From assembly GCA_002707085.1 (NCBI GenBank), contig PALY01000107.1, positions 9,632-14,998 on the forward strand: DNA of 5,367 nt. Direction: 5' to 3'. The position numbers and the translations under genes are program-made. The notes below the pieces were generated by a model that saw only the letters and a list, made by a program, of their open reading frames with translations, made no database searches and was not told the DNA's origin. The first letter of the stretch is position 1; each line of letters begins with the position of its first letter. This document shows, piece by piece, positions 1-5,367 of this stretch. This DNA is from Deltaproteobacteria bacterium (GTDB lineage Bacteria; Myxococcota_A; UBA796).

Positions 1-1
1 C

Positions 2-697
2 CGATTCCCCATGTTTGAGAAAGAAGACAGTGCCCTGTTTCAAGGTACGGGACTTAAAACCTTGGCAACGGCATCGATAAGCCCCTCTCATGGGCGTGTT
101 GGTGGTCGCTTAAGCTTTACACCCTTGGCCATCATGGACCTGAATCTTCATGGTGCGTATGACCAATATTTTGGGAATTTTCAAACGGTTGTGGGCTACC
201 CATCCGCAGACTTCAACTATGGCTCAAACGACGATATCGCCGCATATGTTGAGGACACGGGCAACCAGGCTGTGGGTAGCGGTCATCACTACGGCGCGCA
301 CTTGGTTCTAAAGGCCAAGACGGGTCCAGTAATTGTATTGGCCAGTACCGATGTCACTCATTGGGATGTAAATTCACAGGTGGAAGGCGACTGGTTTTTT
401 GAGCGGGAAAAGGAGTTGATGCTGGCATTTGAGGGCGACAACGTCATCGACTTCAACGGGTTGGCGCTCTATCAACTCGATTTGAGTGAAGACCGGTGGC
501 TGCGTTTGGGGTCTTTCACGACCTGGCGAAAGGCGTTTGCATCCGACGATGAACTTCTGCGTTCGGGTGTACTTTGTTCGTACAGTGGTGGTGGTGCGGT
601 GAGTCACAATCTTGTGGCCCAGCCCTATTTGAAAGATAGGGCTTATGATTCGCCCTTCCCAATCTATGCCGCCTATGCCTTCAAGTACTCCAAGTGA
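2..697 (+). CDS. Probable outer-membrane beta-barrel protein, C-terminal part (5' end outside window)
   Basis: The frame is open to the left edge (codons for Arg-Phe-Pro precede the first ATG at 11), so this is most likely the 3' part of a longer gene; ATG 11 has too little upstream sequence to judge as a start. I do not recognise the family. The roughly 230 visible residues contain many short strands of alternating polar and hydrophobic or aromatic residues separated by Gly/Asp/Asn-rich turns (for example GAYDQYFGNF, GLALYQLDLSEDRWLRLGSF). The protein ends in an aromatic strand, PIYAAYAFKYSK. This pattern suits an outer-membrane beta-barrel or a beta-rich surface protein. No lipobox, transmembrane helix or catalytic motif is visible. 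It converges on the Bor-like lipoprotein pair with only 12 bases between stop codons. The coding call is firm; the barrel assignment is inference. Confidence 0.6.
   Translation, partial: RFPMFEKEDSALFQGTGLKTLATASISPSHGRVGGRLSFTPLAIMDLNLHGAYDQYFGNFQTVVGYPSADFNYGSNDDIAAYVEDTGNQAVGSGHHYGAHLVLKAKTGPVIVLASTDVTHWDVNSQVEGDWFFEREKELMLAFEGDNVIDFNGLALYQLDLSEDRWLRLGSFTTWRKAFASDDELLRSGVLCSYSGGGAVSHNLVAQPYLKDRAYDSPFPIYAAYAFKYSK
621..643. repeat. Perfect 8-bp inverted repeat with 7-base loop, near the convergent gene ends
   Basis: Arms AGCCCTAT (621-628) and ATAGGGCT (636-643) are exact reverse complements around a 7-base loop. The hairpin lies inside the end of the first coding region, about 65 bases beyond the stop codon of the minus-strand lipoprotein operon. 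Neither side has a clear T-run, so it is not a textbook intrinsic terminator. It could still end or stabilise the minus-strand transcript, or be chance in coding sequence. Confidence 0.35.
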
Positions 698-709
698 AGT
701 GAGTCTTGT

Positions 710-1111
710 TTACGATGGCCCATTGGTTGGTTGGGTCGGAGCAATTTTGGAAACCGCACCGTTTTCGTCGATCTGGAGTAGGTAGGCCTTGCTGCTTTTG
801 CATTGAACGTAGGTCAGGGTGGGCGTATAGATCCCCCTGGTTATACTCGTGATCAAGTAGGTCGCTACCGGGATCTCTCTGGAGTCGATTCTTGAGAACC
901 CTTCTCTACAGATTTCCCAGATGGGTACGGGTTTGGTCAGCTCTATCAATGCAAGTGCGTGGTGGTGGAATGCAAAGCCATTGGGCGTGAAGTCCGGTAG
1001 GTCCCCATTGACGTAGGTGACCTTACTTCCGCAGCCCACGGAAAACAGCAAAGCGACGAAGTACAGGGCTTTGTGGAAATGGCCGCGCGTGTTTTTCTTG
1101 GTGCTGATCAT
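710..1111 (-). CDS. Bor-like lipoprotein, short paralogue (second gene of pair)
   Basis: Predicted 133-residue lipoprotein. ATG 1111 is chosen because an AGGAGGG ribosome site lies 7 bases upstream and because the product then begins with a proper signal: basic MISTKK, a hydrophobic stretch, and a lipobox-like FSVGC with Cys27 as the predicted lipidation site. The Ser at -3 of the lipobox is less usual. The mature part follows the Bor layout of phage lambda and Iss: a His-rich strand (AFHHHALALIEL), a Cys at 68, a hydrophobic segment (YLITSITRGIYTP), and a Cys at 104 after the IYTP motif. The two Cys residues could form a disulphide in the periplasm. It shares this layout with the gene one base upstream, so the two look like diverged tandem copies. 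Lambda Bor is an outer-membrane lipoprotein linked to serum survival; whether that role applies here is unknown. The frame stays open further upstream to 1237, but that stretch reads Lys/His/Gln-rich through the neighbour's repeat and is not believable. Confidence 0.75.
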   Translation of the reverse strand: MISTKKNTRGHFHKALYFVALLFSVGCGSKVTYVNGDLPDFTPNGFAFHHHALALIELTKPVPIWEICREGFSRIDSREIPVATYLITSITRGIYTPTLTYVQCKSSKAYLLQIDENGAVSKIAPTQPTNGPS

Positions 1112-1112
1112 T

Positions 1113-1691
1113 TCACTGCCCTCCTGCTGAGCTTTCTTCCGACGGTGTTGCGGCTTCTGCTGGTGTTTCAGGTGCCGGTGTTGCGGCTTCTGCCGGTGTT
1201 TCAGGTGCCGGTGTTGCGGCTCCTGCAGGTGTTTCAATCGTTGATTGCGTGTCTGTTGCTGGTGGAGTCAACGTGTCTGACTCTTGGGAACTTTCTTGGT
1301 CAATGGGAGTGGCGTTCTTGAGTTCAAATGCTGGAGCTTTCGGCGTGGGTGACTCACTGGTGGTGGGTGCGCTCGGTTTCCCTTCGCTACATTTGATCAG
1401 CACCGTTTTGGGTGTGTAGATGGAGAAGGTAATGCCATAGATCAGTCCATCGACAAAGGAGCGGTAGTCTCGCATCCATTCGGTTCCCTCAGGACACAGT
1501 TTCTTTGTGTCGAAGATGGCGTGTCCGTGAATACCCACGAAATAAAAGTGAGCCCTGGCGACGTAGTCGGCCGTTTTGATGTCGACTTTCCGTGGGGTTG
1601 GTTCAACAGCGACGGTGGTTTTCATGCATCCGGAAAGCCCACAAAACAACACCATTGCCATGGTGGATTTGTTGAAAAGGGACATCGGCAT
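1113..1691 (-). CDS. Bor-like lipoprotein with Pro/Ala/Glu-rich repeat tail
   Basis: Predicted 192-residue lipoprotein, first gene of the minus-strand pair. Residues 1-21 form a signal peptide ending in lipobox LSGC, with Cys22 as the lipidation site. Residues about 46-101 match the phage lambda Bor / Iss family as I recall it: an HFYFVGI strand, Cys66 in a KKLC context, then SFVDGLIYGITFSIYTP and Cys101, paralleling HHFFVSGI, KIC, TFVNGLLGFITLGIYTP and VYC in lambda Bor. The known family is about 97 residues long and ends just after that Cys. Here about 90 further residues follow, rich in Pro, Ala, Glu, Ser and Thr and including three 11-residue repeats of ETPAxAATPAP type (153-185). Such a tail is probably an extended spacer. 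Known family members are outer-membrane lipoproteins; lambda Bor promotes survival in serum. Start ATG 1691 has only a weak GAGTG ribosome site; an ATG two codons in is an alternative. The stop is one base from the next start. Confidence 0.8.
   Translation of the reverse strand: MPMSLFNKSTMAMVLFCGLSGCMKTTVAVEPTPRKVDIKTADYVARAHFYFVGIHGHAIFDTKKLCPEGTEWMRDYRSFVDGLIYGITFSIYTPKTVLIKCSEGKPSAPTTSESPTPKAPAFELKNATPIDQESSQESDTLTPPATDTQSTIETPAGAATPAPETPAEAATPAPETPAEAATPSEESSAGGQ
1119..1125 (-). promoter_or_regulatory. Ribosome binding site for the second Bor-like gene
   Basis: On the minus strand this reads AGGAGGG, 7 bases before ATG 1111. It lies inside the last codons of the upstream lipoprotein gene. 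It fixes the start of the downstream gene and suggests the two are translated from one mRNA, possibly coupled because stop and start are separated by one base. Confidence 0.75.
1144..1236. repeat. 33-bp tandem repeat, nearly three copies, inside lipoprotein gene
   Basis: Units start at 1144, 1177 and 1210. The first two differ at one base, and the third differs slightly and lacks its last 6 bases. Read on the minus strand each unit encodes 11 residues of the ETPAxAATPAP type. A unit that is a multiple of three bases means slippage would change tail length without breaking the frame. The near identity at DNA level, including third codon positions, points to recent duplication. Confidence 0.9.
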
Positions 1692-1847
1692 GGTTCACTC
1701 AAAGTTTGTCGATACGGGTAGTTGTATCACGATTTTATCGATGGGTACCCACAGGTGGGAAGGCTTTGTTTCTCATCTTTTTGATTGCTGGCACTAATGC
1801 TCCGCACCGTTTGTTCCGACTCTACGGCCGCAAGCGGAGATTTCATC
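1692..1847. promoter_or_regulatory. Divergent intergenic region with candidate operator palindromes
   Basis: These 156 bases separate the Bor-like pair (-) from the signalling operon (+) and should hold promoters for both. Visible structure: GATAC and GTATC arms 8 bases apart (1711-1728); the 8-bp palindrome GGGTACCC (1743-1750); and, overlapping it, the inverted repeat CCCAC-AG-GTGGG (1748-1759). On the minus strand a TAAAAT resembling a -10 box lies within 1732-1738, but no matching -35 is at the right distance. No convincing sigma-70 promoter was found for the plus strand. The site assignments are tentative. Confidence 0.3.
1836..1840 (+). promoter_or_regulatory. Probable ribosome binding site choosing GTG 1848
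   Basis: GGAGA lies 7 bases before an in-frame GTG at 1848. The other in-frame starts, TTG 1785 and ATG 1797, have no purine-rich site in front. A TTG at 1923 preceded by AAGGGGG is possible but would trim the first strand of the receiver domain. Confidence 0.5.
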
Positions 1848-3095
1848 GTGTATCCAGCCTCATTAACTTCACTTCCATCCGTACCTTCAACCCATCCAAG
1901 CAGCGAGAGCAAGGGGGTGGTTTTGGTGGTCGATGATGACCCCATTGTTCGAAAACTGACGCGTCAGATGTTGAGTCAGTTGACCGATGCTGTCCATGTG
2001 GTGGCTTCGGGTGAAGACGCCCTGGGGGTGGCCCCTCAACTTGATCCGGACCTCATTTTATTGGATGTCACCATGCCAGGGATGGATGGGTTTGAGGTGT
2101 GTGAACGACTTCGGGCGGATTCGAGAACCCGCGAAGTTCCAATCATTATGGTGACCGCCCTCAATGACAGGGAATCCAGGCTGCGTGGACTCGAGGTTGG
2201 TGCCGACGATTTTATTTCAAAGCCCTACGACCGGATGGAGCTTCGTACGCGTGTGAAAACCATCCTTCGGGTCAATCGCTATCGGCGTTTAATGGACGAG
2301 CGTGAACAGCGGAAACGGGCCTGGCAGGGGGCCTTGCAGGTCCTGAGCGATCTATTGGCCGTCCGCGATCCGGAAACTTTTGGTGTGGCTCGTCGGTTGG
2401 AGCGACGAGCAGTTGACCTGGCCCGGCGCCTGAGAATTAGCGACATAGACACCATTCGGTTGGCCAGCATGTTTTGCCAATTGGGTCGGCTCACCGTGCC
2501 AGACTCCGTGTTGCTTAAATCAAGCTCCAATCATGAGTTGACCCGTGGAGAGCAGGCCATCATGCGTTCGATTCCTGAAAGCAGTCGTCGCGTGCTTGCG
2601 CACATTCCAGAGTTGAATCGCATTGGCAACATCGTGTATTGGCAAGACAAGAACTACGATGGGACAGGGTTTCCGCTCGACGATCTGGATGGCCGAACCA
2701 TTCCCATTGCGAGCCGAATCATTCGTGTTGCACGCGACTTTGAGCAGTTGATTGAGTCGGGACTTAGTAGCGATGAAGCTCAGTTGCGTTTGCATAGTCA
2801 GGACCGTTGGTATGACCCTGCGGTATTGACGGCACTGGACGCCCAAATATTGGATGAAGTCGCCGAGTATTCGTTGCGAGCGATGACCATTCGACTCAAT
2901 GATCTTCGCATTGGTATGGAGATTCTTGAGGAGATCTTAACGGTGGATGATCGTCTTGTGGTGGTGGGTGCTGGCACCACCATCACCGGACCACTGCTGG
3001 AACGCCTACATAATTTCGCGCGTTTGAAGGGGATTCGGGAACCCATCGTGATCAAACGTCCTGATTCATCCCTCAATGGAAGTATGTCCGCATAG
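1848..3095 (+). CDS. Response regulator: receiver domain fused to a degenerate HD-GYP domain
   Basis: Predicted cytoplasmic protein of 415 residues from GTG 1848 (ATG 1797 would add 17). After a Ser/Pro-rich lead of about 20 residues comes a complete receiver domain (about 24-145): acidic DDD at 29-31, phospho-acceptor Asp73 in LLDVTMPGMDG, Thr103 and Lys125. The middle (about 165-330) keeps the HD-GYP scaffold: DPETFG, VPDSVLLK, DGTGFP (GYP changed to GFP at 274-276) and IPIASRIIRVARDFEQL. The metal ligands are gone: the first His is Val180, the HD pair is Cys-Gln (210-211), the next His is Ile242, the HH before DGxG is Gln-Asp (266-267), and the D of the ADxFDAL motif is Arg296. It should therefore not cleave cyclic-di-GMP and may act as a phosphorylation-controlled binding domain. 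The C-terminus (about 345-405) has a small conserved-looking LRIGMEILEEI...GAGTTITGPLLERLHNF segment. Its gene lies 15 bases before the kinase gene, so the kinase is the likely phosphodonor. Confidence 0.85.
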   Translation: MYPASLTSLPSVPSTHPSSESKGVVLVVDDDPIVRKLTRQMLSQLTDAVHVVASGEDALGVAPQLDPDLILLDVTMPGMDGFEVCERLRADSRTREVPIIMVTALNDRESRLRGLEVGADDFISKPYDRMELRTRVKTILRVNRYRRLMDEREQRKRAWQGALQVLSDLLAVRDPETFGVARRLERRAVDLARRLRISDIDTIRLASMFCQLGRLTVPDSVLLKSSSNHELTRGEQAIMRSIPESSRRVLAHIPELNRIGNIVYWQDKNYDGTGFPLDDLDGRTIPIASRIIRVARDFEQLIESGLSSDEAQLRLHSQDRWYDPAVLTALDAQILDEVAEYSLRAMTIRLNDLRIGMEILEEILTVDDRLVVVGAGTTITGPLLERLHNFARLKGIREPIVIKRPDSSLNGSMSA

Positions 3096-3100
3096 GACAT

Positions 3101-3106
3101 GGAGAG
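3101..3106 (+). promoter_or_regulatory. Ribosome binding site choosing ATG 3111 of the kinase gene
   Basis: GGAGAG sits in the short gap after the regulator stop codon, with its GGAG core 6 bases before ATG 3111. An in-frame ATG at 3099 would overlap this site and has only AGGA one base upstream, so 3111 is the better start. Confidence 0.65.
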
Positions 3107-3110
3107 AGTC

Positions 3111-4967
3111 ATGTTGAAACAATCGACCTACACAACCCTTGTCAGGGTGTTTGACGCATCTGTGGGTGCAGAAGCTTTATGGTCCAAGAGATTTGAAGGA
3201 TGTGACCATGTCCGCATCCTTCATATGGCTACTGTTCCAATGGACTTGGAGCCGGATCATACGGGGGTATGGGTATTGGTGCCTGACTCATGGGAGGACC
3301 CAGAGCGGAAGACACGTTTGCTGGAAGCGACATCTGTGGTCGATCCGGAACGATTGGTGATGCTGGTCCGGGATGAAGAAGATCAGTTGCCAAAACAGGA
3401 GACTTCAGGCGGTACGCAGTGGGTGTTCGCAGGTGAGACGGAGCGAAGCATCCAACGAACGCTGCGGATGCTTGTCGATGCGGACCAGGGGCGACAAGTC
3501 CTGTCGATGGCCTTGCAGTTTCCGGATGACAATCCCAACCCAGTGGTTTGCTTGGAGGCATCCGGCGAGCTTGCCTATGCCAATCCTGCTGCGGAGAATC
3601 TGCTTGCTTTACAACAGGTCAATGGTTCCCCATCCCTTGATGCTTTGCAGCAAGAGGTTGAAGCGCTCCGAACGACTGTGGAGGAACCACACTCCTTCGT
3701 GATCGAGGTGGAGGGTGCCACCTACGGTTTTCGATATGAACGGGATGACGCCTCGGGTCGTGTGCATGGGTATGGAATCGACATCACGGCAAACCTTGAT
3801 GCAGAAAGAATGCGTGTCGAGGTTGAGCAGCAAAGCAGGAAAAAGGATGAGTTTTTGGCAACGATGAGTCACGAGCTGCGAACACCGCTCAACGCGATTC
3901 TTTCCTGCACCGAAGCGCTCAGAGAAGGGGCATACGGCGACCTCCAAACGCCACAACTTGATGCCATACGGACAGTTCGGGAGAGTGGTAAACATCTGTT
4001 GTCACTGATCACTGATATTTTGGATATTTCAAAGATTGAAGCAGGCCGCATGGAGTTGAGTTTCTCTACTTTGGGCGTTCAAGCGATGTGCGATTCAGTG
4101 ATACAGATGGTTCGCAATGCGGCGGACGCTCGGTCGATTGAATTGTCCTATGCGAACAACACAGACATAGAGACGTTTCGCGGTGATCCTTTGCGGATCA
4201 AACAGATACTGATCAACCTTGTAAGTAACGCTGTGAAATTTACCCCTGAGGGGGGTCGGGTGGGGCTTGAAGTGCAAGCGAGTCCAGCGAGTGACAGCAT
4301 CGTGTTTCGTGTTTGGGACACAGGGCCAGGGATCTCTTCAGAGAATGCATATGCGATTTTCAAACCCTTTGTTCAGGCGGATGGAAACTACAACCGAAGC
4401 CAGCCTGGTACAGGCCTGGGTTTAGCCATTGCACAACACTTGGCACGTTTGCATGACGGTGAAATCGCATTGGAGCAATTCGATGGTCCCGGGGCTGTTT
4501 TTAGTGTGACCCTGCCCATTGGCGAAATGGGTGTTTCACCGGTCTTCGATATGCGCGCGACGGGGTCTTGGCCGATTGTGGACATGGATGAAGAAGAAGA
4601 GGTTCAAATAGAGACCATACTGATCGCCGAGGACACGGATTCTAACTACCAGCATGTGCGCGATCTGCTTGTAAGCTTGGGCTACACCGTTGAACGGGCG
4701 GTGGATGGTCAAGAAGCGATTCGTCGTTGTCAGGAGCTTCGCCCAGACATTGTTCTGATGGACATTGATATGCCGGTCATGAACGGGTTGGACGCGATCC
4801 GAGTACTGCGGGAATTGCCGGATACCCAAGGCTTACCCATCATTGCTGTGACGGCCATGGCGGGCATTGCCAATGAACATGCGTGCCTTCAGGCAGGGGC
4901 ATCCGCCTTTTTGGAAAAGCCCTACCCGCTGAGAGACTTGATGCAGGTCATGAATCAGGTTGCTTGA
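3111..4967 (+). CDS. Soluble hybrid histidine kinase (PAS-like, HisKA, HATPase_c, receiver)
   Basis: Predicted 618-residue sensor kinase without signal peptide or membrane helix, so it probably senses a cytoplasmic cue. Domains in order: residues about 1-130 alternate hydrophobic strands and helices like a receiver fold but lack receiver acidic, Asp and Lys motifs; 137-230 is PAS-like (NPNPVV...GELAYANPAAENLL); 231-250 is a charged linker, probably coiled coil. HisKA carries phospho-acceptor His254 in MSHELRTPLNAIL. HATPase_c shows the N box (DPLRIKQILINLVSNAVKF, Asn373), G1 (DTGPG, 403-407), F box (FKPF, 417-420) and G2 (GTGLGL, from 433). After an acidic linker (DMDEEEE) comes a receiver (about 504-618) with Glu507-Asp508, phospho-acceptor Asp551 in LMDIDMPVMNG, Thr581 and Lys603. 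All catalytic residues are present. No Hpt domain is fused, so onward transfer needs a separate Hpt protein, or His254 phosphorylates the neighbouring regulator directly. It forms an operon with the regulator gene. Confidence 0.95.
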   Translation: MLKQSTYTTLVRVFDASVGAEALWSKRFEGCDHVRILHMATVPMDLEPDHTGVWVLVPDSWEDPERKTRLLEATSVVDPERLVMLVRDEEDQLPKQETSGGTQWVFAGETERSIQRTLRMLVDADQGRQVLSMALQFPDDNPNPVVCLEASGELAYANPAAENLLALQQVNGSPSLDALQQEVEALRTTVEEPHSFVIEVEGATYGFRYERDDASGRVHGYGIDITANLDAERMRVEVEQQSRKKDEFLATMSHELRTPLNAILSCTEALREGAYGDLQTPQLDAIRTVRESGKHLLSLITDILDISKIEAGRMELSFSTLGVQAMCDSVIQMVRNAADARSIELSYANNTDIETFRGDPLRIKQILINLVSNAVKFTPEGGRVGLEVQASPASDSIVFRVWDTGPGISSENAYAIFKPFVQADGNYNRSQPGTGLGLAIAQHLARLHDGEIALEQFDGPGAVFSVTLPIGEMGVSPVFDMRATGSWPIVDMDEEEEVQIETILIAEDTDSNYQHVRDLLVSLGYTVERAVDGQEAIRRCQELRPDIVLMDIDMPVMNGLDAIRVLRELPDTQGLPIIAVTAMAGIANEHACLQAGASAFLEKPYPLRDLMQVMNQVA

Positions 4968-4977
4968 AGTGGACTGA

Positions 4978-5367
4978 GTTCAGGTTTGGGTCCGCAAAGG
5001 CGAACCGCGACGTACGGGCCTCATTCTCGACTACTACAGGCTTCCCGTCCGTCAGCGTCCTTCGGTTCGTGCTGAGCGGGAGGCTCGACGAGTCGCCCGT
5101 GCCCAGCATTTGGCAGAAGGACCATCGACAGCCGCCCTTGCCCTTCGGAAGGCACAGCGTTGGCAGCAGGAGATACAGCAGCGCGGGCTCCGCTGGGCCG
5201 ACATCGCTCGGGCGGAAGGCATCACCCGAGCGCGGGTAACGCAGGTGATGGGTCTGCTCGCGCTGCCTGCTGACCTGCAAAGAGACCTCACCGACAACAA
5301 GCCGTACACCCGCTCGTGGAGTGTGCGCCACGCGCTAAAAATGGCCTTTAATCGGATCCAGTCATAG
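4978..5367 (+). pseudogene. Remnant of a helix-turn-helix (recombinase- or ParB-like) gene, 5' end missing
   Basis: The frame opens after a TGA at 4975-4977, only 10 bases past the kinase stop, and runs 129 codons to the stop at 5365-5367. No ATG, GTG or TTG occurs until TTG 5110, yet the translation before it (VWVRKGEPRRTGLILDYYR, then an Arg/Ala/Glu-rich stretch) looks like genuine protein continuous with what follows. The C-terminal half contains a helix-turn-helix, WADIARAEGITRARVTQVMGLLALP (coded at about 5191-5274), followed by DLQRDL. This resembles the tails of some large serine recombinases and of ParB/KorB-type proteins. G+C is about 65% (233 of 360 bases, 4981-5340), clearly above the kinase gene, as expected for imported DNA. 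The best reading is a 5'-truncated remnant. Alternatives are a short protein of about 85 residues from TTG 5110, without a clear ribosome site. The family assignment is inference. Confidence 0.55.

Noticed and set aside
1144..1236. Possible CRISPR-like array because of regular 33-bp repeats
   Set aside because: Units are directly adjacent without unique spacers and encode in-frame 11-residue repeats of a protein tail.
1112..1237. Extension of the short lipoprotein frame upstream to an ATG at 1237, giving a Lys/His/Gln-rich N-terminus
   Set aside because: It is the 33-bp repeat of the upstream gene read in another frame. ATG 1111 has a strong ribosome site and gives a proper lipoprotein signal.
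1743..1759. Intrinsic terminator from the CCCAC-AG-GTGGG inverted repeat
   Set aside because: The loop would be only two bases and no T-run follows. It lies between divergent genes where no transcript is expected to end.
1785..1847. Longer start for the regulator at TTG 1785 or ATG 1797
   Set aside because: No purine-rich ribosome site precedes either, whereas GTG 1848 has GGAGA at good spacing. Not excluded, since the added residues do not break any domain.
3609..3995. Minus-strand open frame of 128 codons inside the kinase gene
   Set aside because: It lies opposite the PAS and HisKA coding sequence, which is clearly real; no ribosome site or motif supports it.
4883..5239. Plus-strand open frame overlapping the kinase receiver and the remnant
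   Set aside because: It covers the kinase 3' end in a different frame and has a low-complexity translation without any domain pattern.
4948..5331. Minus-strand open frame of 127 codons over the GC-rich tail
   Set aside because: High G+C makes long spurious frames likely. The plus-strand frame holds a recognisable helix-turn-helix; this one has no motif.

Overview
The window looks like chromosomal DNA from a Gram-negative bacterium. Two predicted lipoproteins with lipoboxes and a probable outer-membrane beta-barrel fragment imply an outer membrane. The pairing of a receiver/HD-GYP-like regulator with a soluble hybrid histidine kinase is common in delta-proteobacterial lineages such as Myxococcota. 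That placement is inference, because no marker gene is present. Hand counts give about 47-50% G+C in two 60-base stretches of the kinase gene and about 65% over 4981-5340.

Layout. (1) 2-697 (+): 3' part of a gene cut by the left edge, probably an outer-membrane beta-barrel protein. (2) 1691-710 (-): two small lipoprotein genes one base apart, converging on the first gene with a 12-base gap. Both resemble the lambda Bor / Iss lipoprotein family. The upstream one adds a Pro/Ala/Glu-rich tail ending in three 11-residue repeats, encoded by a nearly perfect 33-bp tandem repeat. (3) 1692-1847: divergent intergenic region with short palindromes and no convincing promoter. (4) 1848-4967 (+): a two-gene signalling operon. 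The first product is a receiver domain fused to an HD-GYP-like domain whose metal ligands are all replaced. The second, 15 bases downstream, is a soluble hybrid histidine kinase (pseudo-receiver-like N-terminus, PAS-like domain, HisKA, HATPase_c, receiver). (5) 4978-5367 (+): a GC-rich open frame with no start codon at its beginning. It encodes a helix-turn-helix tail like those seen at the C-terminus of some recombinases or partition proteins, and probably is the decayed remnant of a mobile-element gene.

Working together: the kinase and regulator very likely form one phosphorelay. Because the HD-GYP domain appears catalytically dead, its output is more likely protein binding than cyclic-di-GMP breakdown. 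The Bor-like pair is divergently transcribed and could share regulation with the signalling operon, but nothing seen proves this. The most unusual items are the tandem Bor-like paralogues with the repeat tail, the ligand-less HD-GYP regulator, and the GC-shifted remnant directly behind the kinase.
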